Shown here piece after piece: positions 53,683 through 61,771 of a stretch of 64,000 nt of DNA (position 1 is the stretch's first letter; every line of letters starts with the position of its first letter). The notes under the pieces were generated by a model that was given only the letters and a program-made list of their open reading frames with translations, was not told the origin of the DNA and made no database searches. A program made the translations under genes and the position numbers. The stretch covers positions 186,001-250,000 of the forward strand of contig CALRQC020000002.1 in assembly GCA_943370215.1 (NCBI GenBank), in the 5' to 3' direction. This DNA is from Niveispirillum sp943370215 (GTDB lineage: Bacteria; Pseudomonadota; Alphaproteobacteria; Azospirillales; Azospirillaceae).

Positions 53683-55481
53683 CAGCCCTCCAGCCCCGCC
53701 TGCAGGGCGTAATAACGGGCATAGGCACCGCCGGTCGCCAACAGCTCATCATGCGTGCCCTGTTCCACCACCTTGCCCCTGTCCATCACATAGATTCGGT
53801 CGGCATCAATGATGGTGGACAGCCGGTGGGCGATGACCATGGTGGTGCGCCCGGCCTGCAGCCGGCGCAGCGCATCCTGGATGGCCCGTTCAGACTCACT
53901 GTCCAGGGCCGATGTCGCCTCATCCAGCAGCAGGATGGGGGCGTTCTTCAGCATGGCGCGGGCAATGGCAATCCGCTGGCGCTGGCCGCCAGACAGTTTC
54001 AGCCCCTGTTCGCCCACCACCGTGTCATAGCCCTGGGGCAGTTGGATGATGAAATCATGGGCCGCCGCATCGCGGGCGGCCTGTTCCACCTCTGCCTCTG
54101 ACGCGCCAGGGCGGCCATAGGCGATGTTGGCGCGGATCGTATCATCGAACAGGGCCGTTTCCTGGCTGACCAGGGCGATATTGGCCCGCAGGCTGGCCAG
54201 CGTGACATCGCGTATATCCTGTCCGCCCACCAGCACCCGCCCCGCATCCACATCGTAAAAACGTGGAATCAGGTTCAACACCGTGGTCTTGCCAGAACCG
54301 GAGGCGCCCACCAGGGCCACGGTGCGGCCGGGCGGGATATCAATATCGATGCCATTCAGGGCAACGGTATCCTCACCATAGCCAAAGCGCACCTGATCCA
54401 GCCGGATACCATGCATGGAGACCGGCAGCGTTTTGGCATCGGGCCGATCCTGGATGGCGGGCTTGGCATCCAGCACCGCCAGCACCCTTTCTGCCGCCGC
54501 CAGCCCCATCTGCAACTGGGCATTCAGCTTGGTCAGCGCCTTCATCGGCTGGAAGGCCAGCATGAAGGCACCGATAAAGGCCACCAACTGGCCGGCCGTG
54601 CTGTCACCCGTGCCGATCGTATAACCGCCATAAAGGATGATGCCCACCACGGCCACACCGCTGAAAACCTCGTTGATCGGCATGGTCGACGCGGCGGTGC
54701 GATAGCTTTTGGCCGTCAGCTTGCGCAACCGGTCGATGGTCACGCCGACCCGCTTTTCCTCATATGCCTCCATGCCATAGGCCTTCACATGGCGGGCCCC
54801 CTGGAAGGTCTGGCTCAACACGGCGGAGAAATTGCCCAGCTCCGCCTGCTGACGGGCGGCGATGCGGCGCAGCCGCTTGCCAAGGCGCGACAGGAACCAG
54901 CCGGAAAAGGGAAAGACGGTGAAGGCGATCAGGCCCAGCAGCCAGTCCTTCTCAAACATCACCGCGATCAGCACGACCAGGGTCAGCGCATTATTGACAA
55001 TACCGGTCAGGCATTCCGACACCGCCATGCGCATCTGGTTCACATCATTGACCAGATGCGAAATCAACTCGCCGGAGGCGCGGCCATGCAGATAGGCCAG
55101 ATCGGACCGGATCAGGTGGCTGTAAACCTGCCCCTGAATGCGCGCCACCACCCGCTGGCCGACATGGTTGACCATGACCGAATGGCCATAGGAGGCGCCA
55201 CCGCGCACCACAAAGGCCAGAAAGATCAACCCGGCGAAGGGCAGCAGATAGCCATGATTATCTGGCTGGAACACCGTATCCAAAAGCGGTTGCAGCCCCT
55301 GGGCGATGGTACCCGTGCCGGCCGCCTCTGCCACCATCAGCACCAGCGCCAGGGCCAGCCGCAGCTTGTACGGCCCCAGATAGGTGCGCATCAGGCGACG
55401 CACCAGCGTGAAGGTGGGCTCGTTGCGCTTATTATCCGCAGGCGGCAGCACAATGGTTTTGGATAAGGGCGGGGTGGCCAA
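53682..55481 (-). CDS. msbA: ABC transporter, MsbA-type lipid exporter
   Basis: 599-aa half-transporter. Start predicted as a TTG at 55481; a later start is possible. Six membrane helices (about residues 35-320) precede the ATPase: Walker A GASGSGKTT, LSGGQRQRIAIARAML, Walker B ILLLDEATSALD, and an H-loop in VIAHRLSTI. The coupling and length match MsbA (lipid A/lipid flippase), though other multidrug-type exporters share this layout. Confidence 0.88.
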   Translation of the reverse strand: MATPPLSKTIVLPPADNKRNEPTFTLVRRLMRTYLGPYKLRLALALVLMVAEAAGTGTIAQGLQPLLDTVFQPDNHGYLLPFAGLIFLAFVVRGGASYGHSVMVNHVGQRVVARIQGQVYSHLIRSDLAYLHGRASGELISHLVNDVNQMRMAVSECLTGIVNNALTLVVLIAVMFEKDWLLGLIAFTVFPFSGWFLSRLGKRLRRIAARQQAELGNFSAVLSQTFQGARHVKAYGMEAYEEKRVGVTIDRLRKLTAKSYRTAASTMPINEVFSGVAVVGIILYGGYTIGTGDSTAGQLVAFIGAFMLAFQPMKALTKLNAQLQMGLAAAERVLAVLDAKPAIQDRPDAKTLPVSMHGIRLDQVRFGYGEDTVALNGIDIDIPPGRTVALVGASGSGKTTVLNLIPRFYDVDAGRVLVGGQDIRDVTLASLRANIALVSQETALFDDTIRANIAYGRPGASEAEVEQAARDAAAHDFIIQLPQGYDTVVGEQGLKLSGGQRQRIAIARAMLKNAPILLLDEATSALDSESERAIQDALRRLQAGRTTMVIAHRLSTIIDADRIYVMDRGKVVEQGTHDELLATGGAYARYYALQAGLEG

Positions 55482-55619
55482 GGCGGGCTGTTTCCATCAA
55501 CGGACAGATAATCCGGGTAACGGCAACGCCAGCCACCCGCTGCGAAGGGTTAGCATATCGGGGGACAGCAGGCATCCGGCAAGAAGACGCGGCGCAGGGC
55601 GGCCATTCCGCACGCCTGG

Positions 55620-55964
55620 TCAGGCTGGTTCTACCGGGCTCTGTCCCCGCAGCCAGCCGGCAATAATCGCCCCCACCCCTTCCTTGGTAAAGGCCACCCC
55701 CATCCCCTGGTCGGAGCGCCGGACCACACGGACATCGGCCTGCACCCCCACCGCCGGCACCTCCAACACCAGCAATGTGCCAATTGGCATGATCGCCACA
55801 CCTGTCAGCAGGGCGCCAGAGGCGGAAACATCGCTGATCTGGCATTGAAGGCGTTCCGCCCCGACATGCAGATAGATGGTGGCGGACACCAGCCGGCGAT
55901 CATAGCGGCGGCGGTTCGGCTTCACCAAGGCGGCGATGGCATTGAAAAATCCGGTTCCCGGCAT
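55620..55964 (-). CDS. PilZ-domain protein
   Basis: 114 aa. PilZ c-di-GMP-binding fold: RRRYDRRLVSATIYL supplies the RxxxR box, and SDVSASGALLTG the DxSxxG box. It is the last gene of the cheZ-STAS-kinase-phosphatase-pilZ operon, 3 bp after the PP2C gene, and would link that switch to c-di-GMP. Confidence 0.85.
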   Translation of the reverse strand: MPGTGFFNAIAALVKPNRRRYDRRLVSATIYLHVGAERLQCQISDVSASGALLTGVAIMPIGTLLVLEVPAVGVQADVRVVRRSDQGMGVAFTKEGVGAIIAGWLRGQSPVEPA

Positions 55965-55967
55965 GGC

Positions 55968-57167
55968 TTAGCGCCTGCTGATACAGATAGCGGTCAAATC
56001 ATCGGCCAAGGGCCGCTGCACCACAGTGTCAAAGGCAGCGAGGAAGCGCGCAAGTCGCTTTTCATCCGCACCGAAGGTTTCATCCACCAGCCGCAACAGC
56101 CCCTCCTCCCCCAACAGGTGACCGTGGCGATCCTCTGCCTCCGTCACGGCATCGGAATAGACCAGCAGGCTGGCACCGGCGGGGAAATCCACCTCGTCGG
56201 CAGTCAGCAGGGGGTTATTGGAAACACCCAGCATCAGGCCACTGGCATCCAGCAAAGTGCTTTTTCCCGCACAATAAAGCAGCGGACTGGGGGCACCGGC
56301 CGCCGCATAACGCAGCCGGCCAGCCGCCCGATCAATGATACCATAAAAACAGGTGGCAAACTGCCCCACCGGCAGCAAGTCCTTTAACGGGCGGTTCAGC
56401 ATGGTCAGCCAGGCCGCGGGTTCGTACCCGTGCGGGGGTATACGCTCAATCAAGGTGTGGAAGCGGAACGTATTGATTGCGGCGGAAATACCATGACCGG
56501 AGAAATCGGCTGCCAGAATGCCAAGCCGATTTTCATCCAGATCGAACATGGTCCAGAAATCGCCGCCCAACTCGTCAGACGGTTCGAACCGCCCTTCGAT
56601 CGACAGACCATGGCGCATACCGGCCGCCGTAATCGCCCGCTGATCTGGGATCAGTGAAAGCTGCATGTTCCGAGCCAGCTTCAGATCGCTTTGCAGCCGG
56701 CGATGGAAATCAGAAAGGTTACGGAAAAAGAACTGCTTTTCCAGATGCAACCGTACCCGGGCCATGCACTCGCCCGGATTGATCGGCTTGGCAAGAATGT
56801 CGGATGCCCCAGCCTCAAAACATTTCACCCCCGCCGGATCGGAGCGGGAGGAGGTCTGCATCAATACGGGCAAATCGGCCCAGGCCGGATTGGAACGGAC
56901 CTGCCGGCACATGGCAAGTCCATCCATCACCGGCATGTCGATATCCAGCAGCACCAGATCATAATGCCGCGCCGCAAGCTGCTGCAGCCCCTCCTGCCCG
57001 TTGGTGGCGAAATCCACGCCGCCGATCCCCACCCAATGCATAAAGCGTGAGAGGATTTCCCGATTGAACCGGCTGTCATCAACGATCAGCACACGGAAGT
57101 CGCCGAAGACGATCCGCCGTGGGGCACCGGGGAAGGTGCCCTTTTCCGTATCCGCCGCGCTGTTCAT
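55968..57167 (-). CDS. REC-PP2C (SpoIIE-type) phosphatase, RsbU-like
   Basis: 399 aa: receiver domain (residues about 23-145; phosphoacceptor in LVLLDIDMPVMDG, lysine in LAKPIN), a coiled linker, then a SpoIIE/PP2C phosphatase (about 190-399) with metal residues in SDELGGDFW, LAADFSGHG and PLADDLTAI. Typical role: dephosphorylate a STAS protein in a partner-switch, with activity set by phosphorylation of the receiver. Overlaps the kinase gene by 4 bp. Confidence 0.92.
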   Translation of the reverse strand: MNSAADTEKGTFPGAPRRIVFGDFRVLIVDDSRFNREILSRFMHWVGIGGVDFATNGQEGLQQLAARHYDLVLLDIDMPVMDGLAMCRQVRSNPAWADLPVLMQTSSRSDPAGVKCFEAGASDILAKPINPGECMARVRLHLEKQFFFRNLSDFHRRLQSDLKLARNMQLSLIPDQRAITAAGMRHGLSIEGRFEPSDELGGDFWTMFDLDENRLGILAADFSGHGISAAINTFRFHTLIERIPPHGYEPAAWLTMLNRPLKDLLPVGQFATCFYGIIDRAAGRLRYAAAGAPSPLLYCAGKSTLLDASGLMLGVSNNPLLTADEVDFPAGASLLVYSDAVTEAEDRHGHLLGEEGLLRLVDETFGADEKRLARFLAAFDTVVQRPLADDLTAICISRR

Positions 57168-57907
57168 CGTTTGAACATCATGGCAATGCGGGAACCGCCG
57201 GCGGTTATATCCACCGCATCGGCCAATTCACGCAGGATACGCAATCCACGGCCTGATTTGGCATCCGGTGCCACATCCGGATTGTCAGGATGGTACCCCT
57301 CCCCCTCATCGGTGACTGCGACCAGCACATGATCCATTTCATTGCTGATATCAATGGATACGCGTCGGCGCGCATAGTCCCGCGTGGCCATACGGCTATG
57401 GATTTCGCGATGGAAACGGTCAAACGCATCACGGTCACCGTCGGGACCGTTGCGAATGCCCAGATTGCCATGCACCACCGCATTGCTGACGGCTTCGTGC
57501 AGGCAAAGTTCCAGATCATGCAAACGGTCAGGGTGCAACCATCCGCGATTGATCATCTCAGCCCCCAGGATCGGAGGCATCACCATGCTGAAACAACTGG
57601 CTGTCGTCACGGATACATGCAAACGGTCCGGACGGGCCAACCCCCGAAGGGCCGTGGCCGGCAAACCCAGATCGCTTTCAACCTCAACATAGCCCCTCGC
57701 CCCGTGGGCGAGACATGTCTGCAGTTCACGATCTGATGCCCGCAACGTCATCACGACCGTGCAGGCAGCACCCGCGGCCACAATCTCAAATCCGTGGAGA
57801 AGCGCAATCCGCCGCAACATTGCCGGCGCCAGATCACCACCGATGCTGATGGTGTCTGCCGGCGGCTGGCCGGGGCCTGATGGTGGGGTCGGCGGCAGCG
57901 CGGTCAC
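57164..57907 (-). CDS. RsbW-like ATP-binding kinase
   Basis: 247 aa from a GTG at 57907 (ribosome site GGGGAG). The C-terminal part is an HATPase_c_2 domain: N-box in ELCLHEAVSNAVVHGN, DEGEGYHP, and GRGLRILRELADAVDI. It matches anti-sigma/anti-anti-sigma-regulator serine kinases. The N-terminal ~100 residues lack a recognised domain. The substrate would be the STAS protein encoded just upstream. Confidence 0.88.
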   Translation of the reverse strand: MTALPPTPPSGPGQPPADTISIGGDLAPAMLRRIALLHGFEIVAAGAACTVVMTLRASDRELQTCLAHGARGYVEVESDLGLPATALRGLARPDRLHVSVTTASCFSMVMPPILGAEMINRGWLHPDRLHDLELCLHEAVSNAVVHGNLGIRNGPDGDRDAFDRFHREIHSRMATRDYARRRVSIDISNEMDHVLVAVTDEGEGYHPDNPDVAPDAKSGRGLRILRELADAVDITAGGSRIAMMFKR

Positions 57908-57928
57908 GGCTGGCAGCTCCCCACCCGA

Positions 57929-58234
57929 TCAAGGCGTTACGCGGAAGAGCGTCTGGAACTTGGCAATCTGCAGGATACGACGCACCGATTCCTGCGCACC
58001 AAAAAGCTCGATCTCCACATTCTTGGGCAGGGCAACATCGCGCGCGATCAGGAACATGCCAAGGCCGGAACTGTCCACGAATTCAAGCCCGCTGAGATCG
58101 AACACGCAGCGTTCCCCCTGCATTCGTTCGATGGCTTCCACCACAGCGCGGAACTTCTCGTGATCCACCAATGTCATGCGGCCCGCAAGGGTGACACGCA
58201 ACCCGTCGGCAGCGGTCTGGACGGCGTAATCCAT
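57929..58234 (-). CDS. STAS-domain protein (anti-anti-sigma type)
   Basis: 101 aa from the ATG at 58234 (GGAG upstream); the frame is open further but lacks a start signal. STAS fold with CVFDLSGLEFVDSSGLGMFLIARD, where the serine pair after VD is the phosphorylation site of partner-switch proteins. Kinase and phosphatase candidates are encoded next to it. Confidence 0.92.
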   Translation of the reverse strand: MDYAVQTAADGLRVTLAGRMTLVDHEKFRAVVEAIERMQGERCVFDLSGLEFVDSSGLGMFLIARDVALPKNVEIELFGAQESVRRILQIAKFQTLFRVTP

Positions 58235-58250
58235 CGAAAGTCTCCGTGAT

Positions 58251-59066
58251 TCAGTCGAACAGATTGTCGATTTCAGATTGGTCCAACGGATTGGGCGGTT
58301 CGTCAACAGTGGTTGATGGTGCTGGTGACGCTGGCTGCTTGGCCGCTGGCGCCGGAGTGGCAAAACCAGACATCAGCGCATCCACCTCGTCCTGGTCCAC
58401 CCCGTCGGAACGCGGCCCCCCCAGCAGATGGGCATCGGGCCGTTTGTCCTCAGGTTCAACCGAGGTCGTCGGCTTCACCCCTTCGATATTCCAGATGGCG
58501 ATCATGGCATTGACGCGCTGTTCCACATAGCGCAACGCGTTTACGACCTTGCTGGTACGCTGCCCCGTCAGATCCTGGAAGGAGCAGGCAGTAAAGATGT
58601 TGGTAACCTCGTTTTCAATATCAGCGCATAGATCGGGATCGGCACCGCCGCGCTTCAGCCGACCCGCCACCTCCATCAACCGTTCGGCCGATTGCAGAAT
58701 CTCGATCGAGGCCCGCTCCGTCGTGGAGACAATAGCATCCAACTCGTTGGTCGCTATATCGAGTCGGTTGTTTCCCGTCTCCTTCGGGCGCAGGGCAGCA
58801 ATTTCCCGACGCGCCTGTTCGATGGATGCCGCCATCTCCATCAACTCGCCACGCAAGGCCTCCGCGCGACCGGCAGTTTGATAGAGGTTGGCCTGCTGGC
58901 CAAACAATCCACGCATTTCACGCAGCGCCGATTCAAGCTGCGCCTGCCCAGCCTCGCCGGCACGGCGGGCATGTTCACGCAGAAAGGCAAGACCCTGAGG
59001 GGACACGGCGATTCGGTCGAACAGGGCCGCGTAATCTTCTTCCGACAAGCCCCGGATGATGCCCAT
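58251..59066 (-). CDS. cheZ: CheZ-like phosphatase with two CheY-binding-like tails
   Basis: 271 aa from the ATG at 59066 (a TTG at 59075 is upstream in frame). A long helical domain carries the CheZ signature ERASIEILQSAERLMEVA...FQDLTGQR, which includes the glutamine/aspartate used to dephosphorylate CheY. The Pro/Ala-rich C-terminus holds two peptides, DQDEVDAL (about 224-231) and DQSEIDNLF (about 262-270). Both resemble the CheY-binding tail of CheZ (DQDQVDDLL) and of FliM (SQAEIDALL). First gene of the signalling operon. Confidence 0.88.
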   Translation of the reverse strand: MGIIRGLSEEDYAALFDRIAVSPQGLAFLREHARRAGEAGQAQLESALREMRGLFGQQANLYQTAGRAEALRGELMEMAASIEQARREIAALRPKETGNNRLDIATNELDAIVSTTERASIEILQSAERLMEVAGRLKRGGADPDLCADIENEVTNIFTACSFQDLTGQRTSKVVNALRYVEQRVNAMIAIWNIEGVKPTTSVEPEDKRPDAHLLGGPRSDGVDQDEVDALMSGFATPAPAAKQPASPAPSTTVDEPPNPLDQSEIDNLFD

Positions 59067-59213
59067 TTCGTTCAAGATCGCGCTCTTCCTCGTGAGGGTC
59101 AGAACAGTCAGATGTCGTGTAGCACCTGTACTGTCCGGCCGGGCTTTCCCGCTATCCTATTGCTACCACCAATGGGGCAAGCCCAGCAATTGCCGAACGG
59201 CCAACCTGATCTT

Positions 59214-59242
59214 TTGCTTCAATCATCCCATCAATTTATACA
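59214..59242 (+). promoter_or_regulatory. Promoter of the DUF2786/HTH gene
   Basis: -35-like TTGCTT (59214-59219), 17-bp spacer, -10-like TATACA (59237-59242). The spacing is ideal, and the first operator palindrome begins 4 bp after the -10 box. Confidence 0.55.
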
Positions 59243-59246
59243 GGTG

Positions 59247-59263
59247 TTGTCCAAACTGGACAA
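59247..59263 (+). promoter_or_regulatory. Operator palindrome 1
   Basis: TTGTCCAAACTGGACAA, a perfect 7-3-7 palindrome located at the expected transcription start. A second, near-identical copy lies 37 bp downstream. Confidence 0.65.
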
Positions 59264-59283
59264 AGCCCAAGCGATCGCTATGC

Positions 59284-59300
59284 TTGTCCAAAATGGACGG
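59284..59300 (+). promoter_or_regulatory. Operator palindrome 2, overlapping the ribosome site
   Basis: TTGTCCAAAATGGACGG repeats operator 1 with the last two bases changed; it includes the GG of the GGAG ribosome site. The pair suggests cooperative autorepression by the encoded protein. Confidence 0.6.
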
Positions 59301-59307
59301 AGATATG

Positions 59308-60270
59308 ATGCTGGACGTGGCAAAGCTGGCCAAGGTTCTCGCGTTGGCGGATAGCGCCAATGCTGGTGAAGCGGCCGCCGCGATCGAAACTGCCCGTCGT
59401 ATGCTGGCCCGGGAGGGCAAGCGGCTGGTCGATCTGGTTTCCGGTCTGGCATCTGCACACCCAACAACAACGGATGGTTCCCCCTCCCCAGCCACGACAC
59501 AGCCGCCGCCGACACCGCGTCATTCTCCGCCGCCGCCGCCCCGGCCGGGAGAAACGCCGCTGGAGGTCGACCATGTCATCGCCCGCTATGGCAGCCGGGA
59601 GGCGGCCCTGGCCCCTTGCAGCCGGGAGAAATTGTTGCGGGCGGCCGTTGCGCGTTGGGCCAGGCCGCAGGAGGCACCGTTGGACCGCTGGACCCGCAGC
59701 CTGGATGGCTGGACCACGGCCAGCCTGCCACGTCATATGCCACCTGATATTCGCCGGGCAGTGGAAACCGCCTATTCACTGCCCACCACGATTGCCGGGG
59801 CCATGGCAGAGTTGGAATATTGGGAGCGGCGCGACCGGGAACTGGCAGCGCTCGTCCCATACAGGGCTTCAGGCGATGGCGGTCAGACCCATCTGGACCT
59901 GCCTGCCCATGCCCGCGCCATCGTTATCCGCCGTTTGGTGGAACATGGTTTGCGTGCCCAGACGGCACAGGATGCGCTTGCCCGGGCTGAATATTGGCGC
60001 GCCCGCGCCGGCCGTGGCAGTTGGGTGGAAGCAGCCTTGCTGGAGGATTTGCGCCATCTGGCCCGGCTGGAAGGCGCGGTGGAGCAGCGGGACGAAGAAA
60101 AGGGGAAACCGAGCCATTTCCGCACCGCGTCAGAGCGGCGCGAGGAGGTGGTGCGGATGTTGACGGACCCGGAAACCGCCACCCTCTCGGATCGGGAAAT
60201 TGCCCGGCGGGTGGGGGTATCGCCGCAGACGGTGGGAAACCTGCGTCGGCGGACAGGCTCGAGCGATTGA
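59308..60270 (+). CDS. DUF2786 / C-terminal helix-turn-helix protein
   Basis: 320 aa from the ATG at 59308 (GGAG 5 bp upstream; ATGs at 59293 and 59305 are alternatives). The N-terminus (VAKLAKVLALADSANAGEAA) resembles DUF2786. A Pro-rich low-complexity stretch follows at about 60-95, then a helical middle region, and a C-terminal helix-turn-helix (LSDREIARRVGVSPQTVGNL). Role unknown; probably a DNA-binding regulator acting on its own promoter, where two matching palindromes lie. Confidence 0.6.
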   Translation: MLDVAKLAKVLALADSANAGEAAAAIETARRMLAREGKRLVDLVSGLASAHPTTTDGSPSPATTQPPPTPRHSPPPPPRPGETPLEVDHVIARYGSREAALAPCSREKLLRAAVARWARPQEAPLDRWTRSLDGWTTASLPRHMPPDIRRAVETAYSLPTTIAGAMAELEYWERRDRELAALVPYRASGDGGQTHLDLPAHARAIVIRRLVEHGLRAQTAQDALARAEYWRARAGRGSWVEAALLEDLRHLARLEGAVEQRDEEKGKPSHFRTASERREEVVRMLTDPETATLSDREIARRVGVSPQTVGNLRRRTGSSD

Positions 60271-60290
60271 AGCAGCGAAACCAAGCGTGC

Positions 60291-61070
60291 CTATTTCACC
60301 CAGTAGCCTGACGCCTTGAGCCACGCGGGATTGGCTGCACGCTCTGTTTCCAGCCACGCCCGGATGGTGCGGCTGACACCGGCCTCTGCGGCTATCCAGC
60401 CGAACCAATCCCCCTCCGGAAATTCCAGATCAGCCAGCGCGGTCAGGAAGGGAGTGGCATCATTGCCCGCTGTCAGGGGGCGATGGACCCACTGCAAAGT
60501 GACGTTGGCCGCACTGGTCAGCGGCAATTGATGTTCCGGCCCGGCCACCGCTGCCACCACGATGGCGCGGGCACCCACCGGCAGTTCTTCCAGTCGGCGA
60601 GCGATGGCCGGCAGGGCAGTTTCATCCCCCACCAGCAAATGCCAGTCGAAGGCCAGCGGGATCAACATAGACCCACGCGGCCCGCCGATGCTCAGCAGAT
60701 CACCGGGTTTGACGGACCGCGCCCAGTCAATGGCAGGGCCATTCTCATGCAAAGCGAAATCGATCTCCAGCCGGTTGGCGGCGGCATCATAATGGCGCGG
60801 GGTGAAATCCCGCATGATCGGTTTGTCATCCCCTGCCGCACCGTCCGGTGCCGGCTGTTTCACTTGGCCCTCTTCCCCTGAACGCGGGAAAAACAGCTTC
60901 ACATGATCATCAAAGCCAGGGCTGTGGAATCCCTCCAGTTCCGGCCCCGTCAGCATAACGCGGCGCATGGAGGGGGTAAGATCGGTGACGCCCGATACGA
61001 CCAGTTGGCGAAAGCGTAATTCGTGACGCACCCGGCGTGGGGTCCGTTCATCCCCGTTCGCGTTTTCCAT
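60291..61070 (-). CDS. Siderophore-interacting/ferric reductase protein (YqjH-like)
   Basis: 259-aa NAD(P)H-dependent flavoprotein of the SIP family. FAD-binding signature in MRDFTPRHYD, then GDLLSIGGPRGS, DETALPAIARRLEELP and a C-terminal GWIAAEAGVSRTIRAWLETE. E. coli YqjH reduces ferric chelates to release iron. Divergent from a PadR regulator with a shared palindrome, exactly the E. coli yqjH/yqjI pairing. Confidence 0.88.
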   Translation of the reverse strand: MENANGDERTPRRVRHELRFRQLVVSGVTDLTPSMRRVMLTGPELEGFHSPGFDDHVKLFFPRSGEEGQVKQPAPDGAAGDDKPIMRDFTPRHYDAAANRLEIDFALHENGPAIDWARSVKPGDLLSIGGPRGSMLIPLAFDWHLLVGDETALPAIARRLEELPVGARAIVVAAVAGPEHQLPLTSAANVTLQWVHRPLTAGNDATPFLTALADLEFPEGDWFGWIAAEAGVSRTIRAWLETERAANPAWLKASGYWVK

Positions 61071-61106
61071 GATATGTTCTTTCCTGAACTTATGTACGTA
61101 ACGATC

Positions 61107-61122
61107 AAACGATATATCGTTT
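61107..61122. promoter_or_regulatory. Perfect 16-bp palindrome between yqjH- and yqjI-like genes
   Basis: AAACGATATATCGTTT lies in the 113-bp divergent spacer, 37 bp from the YqjH-like start and 62 bp from the PadR start. Likely operator for the PadR protein; the TATATC core fits the AT-rich dyads that PadR proteins bind. Confidence 0.65.
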
Positions 61123-61183
61123 TTAACGTCAAGAGTGATTCAGGGACAGACCATCCGGTCCAAGATGTGGGGAATTACAGATC

Positions 61184-61762
61184 ATGCGCGACGGAATGCG
61201 GGGGCGTGGCCATGCCCGCCAGGGGGAACGGGGCGACCATCATCAGGATGGAAATGGGCTTGGGCATGGCCGGCACGGGCGCGGCGGCGGACGAGTCTTC
61301 GGTCCGGGCGACCTGCGGCTGGTCTTGCTGGCCCTGCTGGCCGACCAGCCGCGTCATGGCTATGAGTTGATCAAAGCGATCGAGGCCATCTTCCACGGGA
61401 CTTACAGCCCCAGCCCCGGCTCGGTCTATCCGATCCTGACCATGGCGGAGGAGTTAGGGCATATCGCCCATGTGGAAGGCGATGGCGCCCGCCGCCCGCT
61501 GGCCATTACCCCGGCTGGGCAGCAATGGCTGGCTGAAAATGCTGATGCGGTGGAACTGGCCCAGTCGCGGATGCAATTCGCCGCCCGCGCCATGGTCAAG
61601 CGCACGGTGCCAGAGCCAGTGATGCAGAGCATGGAAAAGCTGAAAGCGGCCCTGGCCTTCCACGCGGACCAATGGACAGCGGCGGAAACGGCCAGGGTAA
61701 AGGCAATTCTGGAGCAAGCTGTCAGGGACATCGGTGGTCTGCCCGATGCCCCCGCCCCCTGA
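61184..61762 (+). CDS. PadR-family regulator, YqjI-like
   Basis: 192 aa. The first ~32 residues are Gly/His-rich (His at 10, 19, 20, 28 and 31), a possible nickel/iron-binding tail as in E. coli YqjI, a nickel-responsive repressor. A PadR winged-helix follows (RLVLLALLADQPRHGYELI, SPSPGSVYPILTMAEELG). Divergent from the YqjH-like reductase, so it probably represses that gene when metal is scarce or absent of excess nickel. Confidence 0.82.
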   Translation: MRDGMRGRGHARQGERGDHHQDGNGLGHGRHGRGGGRVFGPGDLRLVLLALLADQPRHGYELIKAIEAIFHGTYSPSPGSVYPILTMAEELGHIAHVEGDGARRPLAITPAGQQWLAENADAVELAQSRMQFAARAMVKRTVPEPVMQSMEKLKAALAFHADQWTAAETARVKAILEQAVRDIGGLPDAPAP

Positions 61763-61771
61763 TCAGCCGGG

